This document shows positions 1-45,036 of a DNA stretch of 64,000 nucleotides, one piece after another (position 1 is the first letter of the stretch; every line of letters begins with the position of its first letter). Under the pieces are notes generated by a model. That model had not been told where the DNA came from. It saw nothing but the letters and a program-made list of their open reading frames with translations, and searched no databases. The translations under genes and the position numbers were made by a program. This DNA is from Owenia fusiformis (Eukaryota > Annelida > Polychaeta > Sabellida > Oweniidae): the NCBI GenBank assembly GCA_903813345.2, contig CAIIXF020000007.1, forward strand, positions 11,884,714-11,948,713, written 5' to 3'.

Positions 1-404
1 ACCTGTCCTACCAGACTAGGTGGCAGGGGAGCATTCCTGCTCATAATTACATTGAATGTTTAATCCATTGAAAACACAAAAAATGAGAGAAAGATATGAT
101 AGAAAAATTGGTGTAAAATTTAAAAAAGAAATACAGTTAAAATTTGAAAATTAAAACTTTGCATCAAAAATACATCATGAATAAAACTTGAATATAGTTA
201 ATATAAGAATATTGATTTATTTGTGGTATGTCTTTTAGAAGTCTTCATAATCCTGCTTCTAATTAATTAGTTAATGTAATGCTAGAAAATAAGACTGCTA
301 TCCAAATTACATGTACTAATTTTTCTCATCTGCAGAATGATTTAAAATTTAAGGTATCTCATTGGTAGAGTCATATTCATCCATATCAGTCTACAGACTA
401 ACAT

Positions 405-760
405 ATTAAGACTGTCAGTATAGACTAAATGTTGACCTATAGGAATATACTGATACCATACTGAAAGTATACCTATACATATATACTGAATGTATACTCA
501 TTGGTATATACTGAAATTATACTGAAACCATACTGGTATGTATTTACTGAAAGTATACTGAATGTATACCCATTGGTTTATACTGAAAGTATACTGAAAC
601 CATACTGGTAGGTCTAATTACCATAATTGAAACATACCTGTCAATGGAATCATAACATGGGACATATACTGAAAGTATACTGAAACTAGACTAAAAGTTG
701 ACCTGTCAGTATAGACTGAAAGTATACCTGTCAGTATATACTGACCATACCTGGCAATGG
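405..760. repeat. Degenerate tandem repeat built on a TATACTGAAAGTATACTGAA motif
   Basis: Variants of the motif TATACTGAAAGTATACTGAA recur many times, spaced by ACCATACTGGTA-like segments. The motif is itself nearly palindromic. Copies are diverged and irregularly spaced. No coding potential is seen. Confidence 0.7.
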
Positions 761-2114
761 GCTGGGTGGACTGGATTATTAAGATTTGTTTGGGTTACCT
801 TTTTGGCTCGACCTGTATAAGGAAAAATTGTTACTTTTGACTAAGGTGTTCTTAACCATACAGTGATATTGAGAAATGAAATGAAGAAGTTCAACTGAAG
901 AATGTTCGATTTCAAGATGAAATTCAATAAAAAATGAGGAAAAGGTTTCTACATTAATAAATCCTCCTGAGTTAGCTAGTGTAACGCAAAGTAAATCCCT
1001 GGTCTTTATACAGGGCCTGGTTCGATTATGTTATGTTCATTATCAAGAATGCTGCCTTAATTTTGTAATCTTAACCTTCATATATGTGTCTTACTCATAG
1101 AGAGCAAAAAAGAATGCTGATTAAATAAGCTTAATACTATTATGTTGTAACAACAATCAGTTACAACCTTGTCTATCACCAGCCTTCATCAGGGGCGGAT
1201 ATGGGAACCAACAAGGTGTGGGGGGGCAAATGTCAGGTCTGAGAAAAAAACTTCCACGGAAAAAATTTTGGGCCCCTAAAACCCTGAAGTGGGCCCAAAT
1301 TTTGAAATATTGAGACCCATTTTCTTCAATTAAAAAATAAGGCTTTAAAAGGCCCATTTATGACCAAAAAGGCCCACTTTTCGGAGCCTTAAGGCCTTTT
1401 TTGGGCCCAATTTTTTTTCTGGGCCCGCCCAAGGGGTGGGAGGGGCCGAGATCAGCCAGTGTTCATTATTTAGTTATCATTATTCTCATGATCAGTAATG
1501 GAGGTATTTGCACAAATGCCTTTGCATACCTTACATGTCAAAGAACAGTTATTTCATTTTTCTACAAGAACATCTCATAGAAATACAATCTGCCTTACAC
1601 ACACAATGGATGATCTCTGAGAAAGGGGAGCTGCATTTAGGCAATTGGTACATAGTTTCGTTGCTTATTTCCCAGCCCAATTATAATGGAGGCATTTATT
1701 TCCCTCCCACTCCTGGATCTGATGGTACACTCTGTAACTGTGGTATTCCGCAGCATCAGAAAATGGAGGAAGAACACGGGGCTGCAATAATTCAGATCTT
1801 GCTGCTCTCTTTTAATAAAATTTTAGAAGCCTATGATTATTTAGGTTTTCACCATTTTTCCACCATAAATTGACAAAAGAGCATGTTCCTCTGCAATGAC
1901 AGAGTTGCTTGCATTTCACTGGTTTTCTACTTGTTTACGTTGTAACAAAATCACAAGCATGTATCAGTATTATATGTTTAAAAAATGTACATATTTGCGA
2001 ACAAATAGTTCAGAAGACAACAGAATCTTCGATTTAATTCCATAAACGGTATTTCGATAAACAATTAAGATCTGCACTTTTAACCCAAACCGTTTATTTA
2101 ACTTAAGTAAGGAA

Positions 2115-2665
2115 TTAAATCAACAATTCTGTGAGAAAAAACATCGTGGGAATTCTGCCTACAACGCGTGAAAATAAGGAAAAAAGAAATATCGTACTTT
2201 CGACGTTTAGACATTTTGTTACCGAAACGACAAGCGTAATCGAGCGGATCACCAGTGCTTTTGGTAATTTAAAAACAACTGCTTGTTTTCTCAAGAAATC
2301 ACTCTTTTTTATCTGCCTCAATGATAGCCTCTTGTCCATGCCATATAACCTGAATGCGATGTCACACCCCAGAAAAGAAACAAAATATTGTCACAGACCA
2401 CTTTTCCCAAAGACAATCTTATTTCATTTATATTCCAACATTTTGTTTCTTGGGTTGCTGCTTTTGGTTCAGGTTTGAAGAAAATGTTGAAGTTTGTGTT
2501 TTGTGCATGATAAATGAGAAGCACAAGGAGATCTGTATGAGTACTGTATTTGAGGTTTGGACACTTTGGATTGCAGTTTTCACAATCACAATATCTGCAT
2601 CCGATTCTGAATGCAGCACATGTACACTCAATGTTTTCCAACCTGACAGACAGAATTACCATCAT
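2115..2665 (-). pseudogene. Decayed ORF of a dispersed repeat-type protein
   Basis: On the minus strand two overlapping open frames (2665 to 2318, then 2339 to 2115) look like one protein broken by a frameshift. The first part has a cysteine cluster (CxCxxCxxxC type) followed by TDLLVLLIYHA, a run of FFKPEP, and WNINEIRLSLGKVVCDNILF. From memory, similar blocks occur in multicopy proteins of marine invertebrate genomes thought to be mobile-element derived. I cannot assign a family. The frame break and the lack of splice context argue for a dead fragment. Confidence 0.35.
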
Positions 2666-3956
2666 TCCTATGCACTGAAATTATTTAATGAAAGACTCCC
2701 CAGATATCTGAGATTTTAATGTTCTCTGTCAGTTTAAATTCCGTTTAATAACCATAAATTCGTTTCTACAGCATTATACATCCAATTGATAGTTCCATAG
2801 TAATGTACTCTTATGTAATAATTTATTTATCTGATGAATTTAAATATATGCAAATTTTGTAATTGCGGATTGTAATTAATAATTTAAACAATATCAAATT
2901 CCACAAAAACTACAACTTACATTATTTAGATAAGCCTAGTATAGAGCAGTTATCAAATACCCTAATATCAGAGTGGTGATATGTAATTATTCATTAAATA
3001 AAAGTGAGGTCACCTTAACATTTCACCTGGTGCAACTAATAATTCCATTTTTCATACTAATAAGGTATAAACCTTCACAAAACTTGTATTTTAGATGATG
3101 GCAAGCCTATATAAATGATTTAGATGTCAACTCTAATACAAATATGATGCATTGTGGGAGTTAATCATCAAAACTATAGTCTCCCCTATAGTGGGCGGGG
3201 CAAAACTATGAAAATGAAATAATTTTTTTCTTCCTAAGTATACACCTTAGAATTCTGACACTCACCAAATATAAAGTTCATATGAATATGTAACACCATG
3301 ATTTTTTTCATGCTTTTCTGACAAACTGATCCTAAAATATCTAAATAGATATGTGATAACATGCCTGTTTTGTGGCCTATTTTGTTATACTTTGGGGTCA
3401 AATGACCAATTACTGGTCTCAAAATTGATTAAAATAATATTTTAATTATTTGTGAATATGTGATCTATCATAATAAAGCTTGAATACTTGACTAAAGTAT
3501 TCCATTTGGGAAGAAAAAATTGTTTCCTACCAATACTCAATTTTGGGGTAGGGTTGTAGGGGGTACCTAGGAAGTGAAATTTCATATTTGTCCACTGCAT
3601 ACATTTTTCTATATTTTTGATATGTTTTTCAACTGATATTAATAAATAATATAAGACTAATTTAAAAACTGTTGCAATTTTTGGGATGTTTGGGCCTTTT
3701 ATGAGCCTATTTGCTTGGCCTAATTCCACTTGAAACGTCTTGGATCTTAAAAATCTATAAGTGGGACTCCCTTTATAGAAGCTTTGAACTGAATTTACAC
3801 TTCTTAATGCTAAAATTGATAGTTTATCCATACATAAAGATGTTAAGCCAAATGTTGGCCTGATAGCTCAGAAAAAAATTAATTTTTTCGAACTTTCTCT
3901 TTACAGTCCTTGTTGCCCCTTTAAACTGTTACAAGATTTTGAAAGTCAGAAATCAA

Positions 3957-4136
3957 TAGAGGTGTCTCAGGTTGGAAGGCTAGGGTTGGGTCACGAACAA
4001 CTACTTACCAATCTCGGGTCGGGTCAGAACACCCAGGAATTTCATAAGTCGTGTAAAATTTGTTTATATTTCTCGACCCGCACACTTTTTTCTGGCCCGA
4101 CCCAACCCGAAAGATATCTGACCCATGACACCCCTA
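3957..4136. mobile_element. hAT-type MITE with 8-bp target duplication
   Basis: A 180-bp element begins TAGAGGTGTC and ends GACACCCCTA, an imperfect terminal inverted repeat. The inner arms also pair (GGGTTGGGTC against GACCCAACCC). It is flanked by the 8-bp direct repeat GAAATCAA at 3949-3956 and 4137-4144. An 8-bp duplication with TAGGGGTGTC-like ends is typical of hAT elements. No transposase is encoded, so it is non-autonomous. Confidence 0.8.
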
Positions 4137-4415
4137 GAAATCAACTGTTGCAGATATTAATGCACAAATTGGGTATTGCCTCTTATATGGTTTGATTAGT
4201 TTTTCTTGACTTATGCAATACATATACATTACATGAAATGCATCAAATAAATGAAATAATGTGTCCTTCATGTTGATCCAAATAAACCAAAGTACAATCA
4301 TAGCACACATATTAAGCTTCACACATTTTTTGTGTTCTATATACATAAAGAAAATTGTGCAAAAAGTGTAACTCTGGCCTGGACCACTGAATTCTCAATG
4401 AGCAAAATAACTTAC

Positions 4416-6375
4416 AGTGTAGACTACAGCCATCCTAGCAAGAGCATCAGACAATTGCTGTTTGAAGGCACGTCTCACCACATCCACTCGCTGGAAATAG
4501 AAAATTCCAGTACAACAATACATCACATATTACATACAGTATATTGGCTTGGCCAGATCACTCATAATATTTTATATGACATAATCAAGTAGAACAATTT
4601 GGAAAATAAAATATGTTTTCATAAAATTCACTGCGAAAATTAAAAGTAAGGTTACTTTATCCACCAAACATTTCATTCTATGGAGATTGGAGAACAAATG
4701 GTATGTTTAACTACATGTATTCTCTGGAGCTCAACAGTCAAGTTTTTTCACAGTGTAAATGCATTTGACTCACATCTTCATGTTGTCGTTCCAGCTCTTC
4801 CAGTCTTTCATTGATTCTGCAGTACATTTCCAAAGCTTTGCTCTCCAGCTTGCTCTCATAGTCTGCCTGCATTACCTGCTTTGCAAACAGGATGTCTCTC
4901 TTCAATGCATTCACATCCTGAAATAATAGTATGAGGTTTTGAAAATGTGTTTTGAAAATAGTGAGCGTGATAACGATAAATTACTCAATTTTTCATTGTT
5001 TTTATGGATACAAGTACAGTGTATATTGAAAATGTAAGAAAATGGTGGTAAAATGTGAATATCATGGTTTATACTATACCTGTAGTAATTCTTGCAGGAC
5101 TTCAGTCAGTTCCTTGACTTCAATTATCTCAGACACTTCAGTTTGTGTGGCACGGTCCAAGCCAAAGAAGCCAATCTTTTGCTGTTCAGCAAGAGATGGT
5201 CTATAAACAAAACAACTGTTTCAAAGCAACGTTTTAAGGTTTCAGAATTTTGAGTCAGCTTACGTATAATGTGAAGTCAAGGTCAATGATTTATAAACAT
5301 GTATATACTGTATACATGTGTAATGTTTTCAACCCAAGGGCACCCTAGGGGAATGACTTTAACTTACGAGCAACAAGCCAGATACAGAAAATGAATGAGA
5401 GTATGATTAAATGTAATGCCTGGTATGGGATCCAGGACCCTAAGATCCAAAGACTGATACTCTATCAACTGAGCTATAAGGCTTAAGCTGGGCTGTAGTA
5501 GCAACTTGTTATCCTGGGGCCATGAATCGGTATGATCCAAGAATTAAAATTTCGTCTTCTCGGACGAACTTTGTATTATTGATCCAGATAGATATTTGGT
5601 GAATTCCATGGGCTCTAGTGAATTCGTACAATCCTAGGATTAATCACAAGATTTATTCCAAATGATCAATTTACATTGGAATTCAGATAAATTGTTACCT
5701 GAAAATTAATCTACTTTTGCAGACTGGTTGAGATTATTGAGAATCCCACAATGCATCATTACGATGACAAAATTTGCCCTCGTGCAAATCCCTGCTTTCC
5801 ATAGCAGTAACTTAGAACACACATTCACACTGGTGCTAAGGATACAACCAATCCAGATAATGAAAGAAGCTGTGCTATTTCAATGGCATATTACTGTTTT
5901 CGACCATGGGCTTTCAATGTCACAGAACAACAGTCAAAATTAATGGAAATCATAAATTTAATAACATGGAAAAGTTGAAAAGTTCCTAAAAATAACAGGC
6001 GATTTTGTGAAAACAACCGATGAAAATCGCCTGTTGCCTGCTGCTAATGAAACCCCTGTGTCAGATAAGAAACGAGGTCTCAGACTACGTCTAACGAATC
6101 TTGGACTACATTACTGTAGGCCTTGGTAGAAACTGTGTTAGTCTATAAAACTTCCTGATTTTGACTTCAAGAAGTGAGAAAACATCAAAATTCAGACTCA
6201 GATCACATTCTGCCTAGATAATTTGGAGATCTTTTTACCTGAACAAATCATAGTTTGGTGTTTCAACTCTTTGTAAAGCAAGTATATTATCCTGTAGATT
6301 TTGTTCTTCCACGTGATATTCGTGATATTGTGAATATTCGCTCTCTGCTTCCTCGTCCGACATGTTTGTTTCCAT
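4416..6375 (-). CDS. C10orf67: C10orf67-like (DUF4709-type) coiled-coil protein, 5' exons
   Basis: Four coding exons join in frame on the minus strand: 6375-6239, 5200-5080, 4917-4774 and 4490-4416. All have GT-AG borders and phases 2, 0, 0. The 159 codons begin METNMSDEEAESEYSQYHEY, an acidic start, then contain KIGFFGLDRATQTEVSEI followed by a charged, coiled-coil-like helix (VKELTEVLQELLQ ... RVDVVRRAFKQQLSDALARM). The GFFxxDxATQTxxSEI block and the RxxFxQQLxDAxA block match what I remember of human C10orf67. Its molecular function is poorly known. The last exon ends in GTAAGT, so more exons lie at lower coordinates, not located. An alternative start is the second ATG at 6363. The gene is head to head with ULK4. 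Confidence 0.7.
5418..5482 (-). repeat. tRNA-derived sequence (SINE head or tRNA pseudogene)
   Basis: On the minus strand the segment starts GCCTTATAGCTCAGTTGATA, a good pol III A box, and ends in GGTCCTGGATCCC, a degraded B box, followed by ATACCAGGC. It does not fold into a clean anticodon arm and the B box is imperfect, so I read it as a tRNA-derived SINE head or pseudogene, not a working tRNA. It lies in intron 1 of the C10orf67-like gene. Confidence 0.5.
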
Positions 6376-7403
6376 AAACACTTCCAAGGAGTGAATATAA
6401 TTTTGGAAACTATTTATACGTAAATCATTCTTTTATTTATTTCAAATATACCTTTTTGAATGAAAATATATTTTTAAAAAATAGTTATGGTCATCATTAC
6501 TTGCTCGTTGAGGCAAAAATAGCACAAAATACGTTTGTTTACGTGACCTAGTTTATCTCCGTATTTGGCGGCCATTACAAAAATTTGGATGGCTAAAATT
6601 TTAGTCATTAAATTTGGTGATAATACAACGTTTAGTAGGTAAAGTACGTAAATGTATAGTATTCTGTATAATATATGTAATATTAAATGCAATCGGGATA
6701 TTTTCATTGAATCACGTTTGCTATGAAATCTATAATTTAAAGTAAACTTCAAACATTTTTTATTTTTGAATGAATTTTCTTTTGAGACCACAATTTGCCG
6801 AGGACAGAGGGTAGGCTACTAGCTTGGTTTACAGATTAAAGTTGTCGTGAAGTCACGCTAGTTTTTTTCGTGTGACAGAATATGTCACGCAAATACACAT
6901 TTTACCTGATTATTGTCAAGCAAGCTGCAAAAATATTGCCAATCCAGCAAAAAACAAACGCAAAAAATTATCTGACTTGTTACTTATCCGAAATCGGAAG
7001 GTACAATGAACACAATAATTTACTCGGGAATTTATTTTCCCAATCACAGAAAGTGCTGACGATTACTGTTGACACTTCCATGAAACGCATTTCGTTCTGA
7101 ATTTTCACGCGGATACTGTATATGTCACACATTTTCCTCATAATATTTCATACCTCAGATTTGGATCAAGGGTCCACAATTTGAAGAAAGGTGTTCAACA
7201 TTTGTAAGTCACTCATTTTAGGTGTTCCCAAGTTGACAGGCTTGTCAAACCTACTATGGATAGGTGGCGCAGTGAGGTTGCGAAAGGCAACGTGTTGTTC
7301 TTCATTGATTTGAATGATATCGTTTACAGAGAGACAGTGTGTATGAAATTATGAGTGATAGATATTATACCATTTTGATTACCTTGCATTTTTGTGTCTT
7401 CAG
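6376..7403. promoter_or_regulatory. Bidirectional promoter region, C10orf67-like / ULK4
   Basis: About 1 kb separates the divergent ATG of the C10orf67-like gene from the first inferred ULK4 exon. No exon of either gene is seen in it. Short open frames here (for example 6882-7100) have no recognisable content. An RFX X-box-like palindrome at 7277-7291 is the most convincing site. Confidence 0.5.
7277..7291. promoter_or_regulatory. X-box-like RFX site
   Basis: GTTGCGAAAGGCAAC is an imperfect inverted repeat matching the RFX X-box (GTTGCC, short spacer, GGCAAC) except for one base in the left half. It lies about 110 bp upstream of the acceptor of the first ULK4 coding exon. RFX factors drive ciliary genes, and ULK4 is a ciliary protein, so location and match agree. 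Binding is inferred. Confidence 0.5.
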
Positions 7404-40113
<32,710 letters not shown>

Positions 40114-40590
40114 CAAGTGACATCTATCAAGAGGCTTTGATTTTAGTACACACTTGACCTGTGTATCATACATATCTCAATGATGCAAATACCAAAATGA
40201 AATAATGAACATACAGATGATCCCATTTAACTTTACATGACAAATACAAAACATTAAGTACCAATACAATTGAACTGATGGGATACTTGTGGGTTGGCCC
40301 CTAAAATATACCATTATAGAAACAATGATCAACCATATTGAAACAATTAAAAAGAACACTTACCTTTGCTTTGAAGAGGACATGATTTCCTCACTGATGC
40401 CCAAGGTACAACATGAACATTTATACTTTCAGTTCAAATAAAAAAAATCCAAATCAATTGTCTGTTCATGAACTGCATTATCTGTACATTCTTTTAAATG
40501 TAAATATGAAGTATTTATTTGTATATAGTATATATTGAATTTGTCACAGACAAAGACGCTGGATGTTGTAAATAAAATTATAAAGAACTG
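40114..40590 (+). terminator. ULK4 3' UTR and poly(A) signal
   Basis: The sequence after the ULK4 TGA (40111-40113) has no splice context. The clearest poly(A) signal is AATAAA at 40571-40576, which gives a 3' UTR of about 480 bases. Cleavage near 40590 is inferred. Confidence 0.6.
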
Positions 40591-41085
40591 ATGTTACATT
40601 TCTGCCGTTGGTATTTTTACTGAAATTCGTTAACTTGATTTTCTCATTTTAGTCACTGTAAATTGTTGGTTTAATTGGAACAATTTAAATCTTTGTCAAT
40701 ATACCAGTATAATAGTATCCAATATACAATGAATGAATATAGTTGGCATGTTTTTTCCCAGATTTGGAGGCAGTTTACAGTTCTTAGATATGCTCATAAA
40801 ATAGATTATAGTATTAAAACCTGAGAATATTGGAAGTTTTACTGATTTTTTGAAATAGATTGTTCTGAGTAAAATATATACCATGGAATATGCATAGGTT
40901 TAAGTTATAATTCAGAGGTCTTAAGACTAAGAGATATTGAAATTTCTGTTTACTCAATTCCTCAACGATAATACTCCTTGTTCATTTTGGCAATGAGAAA
41001 TCATTTCTGTAAAATAAACCCTGCAATTTTGTATTAAACTACCAAAGTCCACCAAACGTGAGAAACTTAAAAAGCTTTAACAGTA

Positions 41086-41146
41086 CAGGGTGGCCATAAA
41101 GTCTCTACACGTTATTATGATTGTAGAGAGACTTGTGGACACCCTG
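41086..41146. mobile_element. 61-bp TA-flanked micro-MITE
   Basis: CAGGGTGGCCATAAAGTCTC at the left is mirrored by the inverted GAGACTTGTGGACACCCTG at the right, almost end to end. TA lies on each side (41084-41085, 41147-41148). The ends are mariner-like. It is essentially two terminal repeats with no interior. Confidence 0.75.
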
Positions 41147-42140
41147 TATACTGTAGATTGGGCTAATTTGGCGATTTTTTTATTTTTGGCATATTGGCGG
41201 CTATTTAATTTGGCAAACACTAGGGCTTGGAGATTGCTCTGACGTCACAACTTCCATATACATGTACATTGGAACAAAATACATAGTGTGACACATATTC
41301 CTTCAATTCAACTGCTATATCTTATAATTTATTGTTCAAGCAACTCCCTGAGCCAATTTAGAAGTGAGATGTTCTCATTAATTACACCAGATAGTTTTTT
41401 TTCAATTTAGCCAAATTAAAGCAGGTGCCAAATTAACCCATTATCTACCTAAACTATTCATTTGGATCATTCGAATAGGTGATCTTAAAGGGACCGACCA
41501 CCATGGTCACATGATCAGTCGTGTGGAGGTAAGCTCCCAGTTGAAATAAAAGCACTGTCCTCCTTTGGTTTCTGTGAAAAGTAGCTAATACCCTCATGTA
41601 TTGGTCAGTTTGTGTGTCACACGACTAATCCATACCATATGCTTCATTCAACATATTTTATGCTATTGAGCTGCATATATAAACAGTACTTTGCAACTAA
41701 GGTCATACAGTATACTTACCCCTTGCAAATTGTAATTTATTGAATTCACAGTAAACCCATCAATTTTTAAGAAAACAAAAAATATTGTTCTCATGGATCT
41801 ATTATTTATGTTAGACTAAATATGAAAATATAAATATGAAATAATATGTTAGCTTGAAGTCATATATAAGATGAAAATATATGTTCATTCATTTGCATTT
41901 TTCCAAAGGGAATATTCCCATGTAAGTAAATACAGGTGCAATATATTATTTATATGTATATCTATGTCATCTGTCTATACATGGGCGTATAGCCTAGTGT
42001 TACATGTGAACAAGATGGTTCTGGAAAGAAATGAGCGTGGCAGATTTGCTAAAAAGCCACATACACCACAAAAGCAAGACCAATTTGAAAGTAAGTTCAT
42101 TATTCTCAAGGGTACACTTCAAGTGAAAGCTACATTGCTA

Positions 42141-42383
42141 CAGGGTGGCCTATCATTCTGAGACAAATGTATTATCCAACGATTGTGATTTTCGAAGCTA
42201 AAATATGATATCTTGAGCAGATGGAAATACATTCCCATGAGATATGTATATATAGTCAAAAGTGATAACTATTTATTGAGTGTAATGAAATGTATCCTTC
42301 GCTAACTGCTTTTGTTTGAGATAATTATCATGAAATATTTTTAAATTAATTTTTATGTGTGTCATTGATCCTAATCCACCCTG
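42141..42383. mobile_element. 243-bp TA-flanked MITE
   Basis: Starts CAGGGTGG and ends CCACCCTG, with TA on both sides (42139-42140, 42384-42385). CATTCTGAGAC near the left end and GTGTCATTGAT near the right end extend the inverted repeat imperfectly. It shares terminal bases with the 61-bp element and the 1.07-kb mariner remnant in this window. Confidence 0.6.
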
Positions 42384-42785
42384 TAGTCTGGTGTTTGTAG
42401 AGCATTGCGACTCGTACAACTTATTCTCACAAATATCAAACCTCATTTACTAATTAATTTTTTGTGTGAATATGAAGAGTCCAAGCATTGCTTTTTTTAT
42501 GTTTATTGTATAGCAATATTTAGCCTTGATATCCATGATTTTTTAAAACAAAATCTCACTGTTAGATTTCGAGCTATTCATGTTTACTCATTTTTCTAAT
42601 TGGAAAACAATGCAAATCTCATTTTTTCAAAAGAAAAAATTGAAATTCTAAGACGGTGAAAAATCATTAAAAAATACACAGATTCAGAATCCGGCAAGCA
42701 TTTTCCCTTATTCGTTTCCGTTAAGAAGTTTTGTAAGGTGTTGGGTCCCTTTAAACACAATTTGCATGTATTTGCTGTTGTTAGA

Positions 42786-45036
42786 TTTCACGAGGGGAAA
42801 GAGTACCCGTGTATATACAGCCTACCGCCGAGCAAGACACGCATATACCGCCGAGCAAATGTTTGATAATGTCATCTCGTAGGAAAATGGACAATAAAGG
42901 TAATATAATGTCACTATCAATTCCTTTGGATGGTTAGAATTGTTACTAAGATGTTCTAGCAGGCGCAATTGGCCTAGAATTACAGTTGAAATATATTTTT
43001 ATGTCCAAATCAAGAGATAAGTTAAACGTATAATGGTTTTCGATTTGTTTTTCTCATTCATACTCGCTTTAATTGCTAATGAGCCATACATAAGACATAC
43101 TTGGGTCGGTAAATGGATTTCCATATGCATAATATATTAAGTGTCAAAATATTAGGTCAAAATAGCACTTTTGAACAGCAAAATCTTCACTTAAACTTTG
43201 TGTTAAAAGATCCGATGTTATCGGACATCGGACCCGATGTGATCGACGAGTAATATTATAAAGATCCGAAAATATCTTGAGTAAAGGATTTCAGAATTCG
43301 AACATTACAGTAAAATCTGTTGGGATCCGATTATATCGTCGATTTTATGACGTGCTGATGAACAAATAATAAACATACAATCTGCATCATTCATGTGAAT
43401 CATTTTGTTGTGAACAATCAATGAAACTGAAAAAAATGTGGCCATCACCAGTTACCACTGCACATCGAAACATTGTATTTCAGGTCCTCGGTACAAATGC
43501 TTCCACAGTAGATATAAATCACACGAGATGGATGACTTTGTGGTCCACTTCAGTCAGCACAATCCATTACTGAGTATTAAAATATTCTTTGGGATATACA
43601 ATATGTGTTCCCTTGGTTCCTATGAGCCCTCGGGAGGAACATAATCCCTATGTATATCTGATGGATACTATTTTTTCATTGGTTTTGAATTTAGCGCCGA
43701 AAATGGTTTGACAAATAACTCCTTTGCATTGAACTGCAAAGAATATAGTTCCAAGCAGTATGTGCTTTTTAAAATGATTTAAATGTTTTATGCAGTCATT
43801 TTGTATAACACCTGTTCAGTTTGAGTAAATAATTAAGTTTTTGAATAAATTAAAACATGGCAACGAGTGCGAAGGACCAAATGTCGTACCAAAATCTTTG
43901 GACTATGATCAGATAGAATAGAAGTGATCATCGACAATGAAAATATTCATTCATTCATTATACATTTATTCAATTTAAAAAGTATACAGTAATTACAGTA
44001 GTCGCCTAGCGCATTTTGCATTATAGGCTAGCATTTCAAGTTATACATAAAACAAAAATTAGAGAAGGCGAGTGAGTAAGTGCCAGTAAGCTTTAATGCC
44101 AACAGTAAATCATGAAGAAGTGAATTAAGTTTTACTAGAAACGAATTCAACAAACTTTTCTTTTAATTCAGAATCCTTTCCAAGTGAAAGGGAATTTTGA
44201 AAAATTAGATATTCAATTTTTTTTGTCCACTGAGTGGGGTCCACAGGTTGTACTATTCGAGGGATTCTTCAAGTTGTGTTCTTTGAATAGAATGGCGCTT
44301 GCAATGCAGAATTAAATGTTTTTTGGGTTGCACTCTTACCACAAACACATAGGAAATTATGGTGATTCAAGTGTAAGCATAATTTCAATGTTTTTAAGAA
44401 CTTTGCCGGAAACAGACGTTGACGTATAGTGCTGCGGGAATTATATCATATTATATTATATTCCGGTGCCAGGAGTATATGATAAATAAACAGGAATATT
44501 TGTGATATCGCCATGATATTATATGCTCATTCGAAAGCTTACTCACTACCTCATCGGGTTCTACTCACGGTATAGTCGGAATACTCAGGTGGTAGATTCA
44601 GGTCCTATATAATCGTACTCGTGACATAATCGGGTCTTTCATTTTCAACTTTCACCGGTGATTTCAATGATATGCAACGTATGGCAGTGAAATAAATATG
44701 ATACATTTACACCTATTGTATCTTTGAATCGAATGAAGTAAAGACAGCCATGGTTGTTACTTATTCAAGATGTAAATCATCATTCAAATATTTAGAAGTT
44801 GAATTTAGCGATTGGATAGTAAACATTGCGCTAAGTACTCATTATTTTGCAAACATGAGTGCCTGGAACAATAACTTTATCAGTTACACACAATTCTGTG
44901 TTTTATCTGTTTCTCATATTGAGAAATTCAAGATATAAACAAAAGTTTATAACTTAACCCCTACATTTTCAGACATCTTCGGGTCTTTGCTCGGCGGTAG
45001 GTTGTATACACACGGGTACTCTTTCCCCTCGTGGAT
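42786..45036. mobile_element. 2.25-kb non-autonomous DNA element with about 50-bp inverted ends
   Basis: The left arm (42786-42834) contains CACGAGGGGAAAGAGTACCC and CTACCGCCGAGCAA. The right arm (44988-45036) contains the inverted TTGCTCGGCGGTAG and GGGTACTCTTTCCCCTCGTG. Inside, ATCGGATCC/ATCGGGTC-like words recur in several places (43210-43340, 44545-44640). No transposase frame is seen. Confidence 0.75.

Larger units (their letters stand above)
1..4415. other. Non-coding stretch with repeats (intron or 3' flank of the C10orf67-like gene)
   Basis: No exon of a recognised gene could be placed here. It should contain further 3' exons of the minus-strand C10orf67-like gene, because the last exon found (4416-4490) ends in a good donor, but I could not pick them out. 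It holds a degenerate tandem repeat (405-760), a G/C-homopolymer-rich repeat patch (about 1185-1460), a decayed repeat-type ORF (2115-2665) and a hAT-type MITE (3957-4136). The open frames at 1508-1873 and 3442-3831 match nothing I know. Confidence 0.6.

Noticed and set aside
1508-1873. 121-codon plus-strand frame as a gene
   Set aside because: No known domain, no splice signals tying it to neighbours, and composition like the surrounding repeat-rich DNA.
5418-5482. Functional tRNA gene
   Set aside because: The A box is good but the B box is altered and no proper anticodon stem-loop can be formed.
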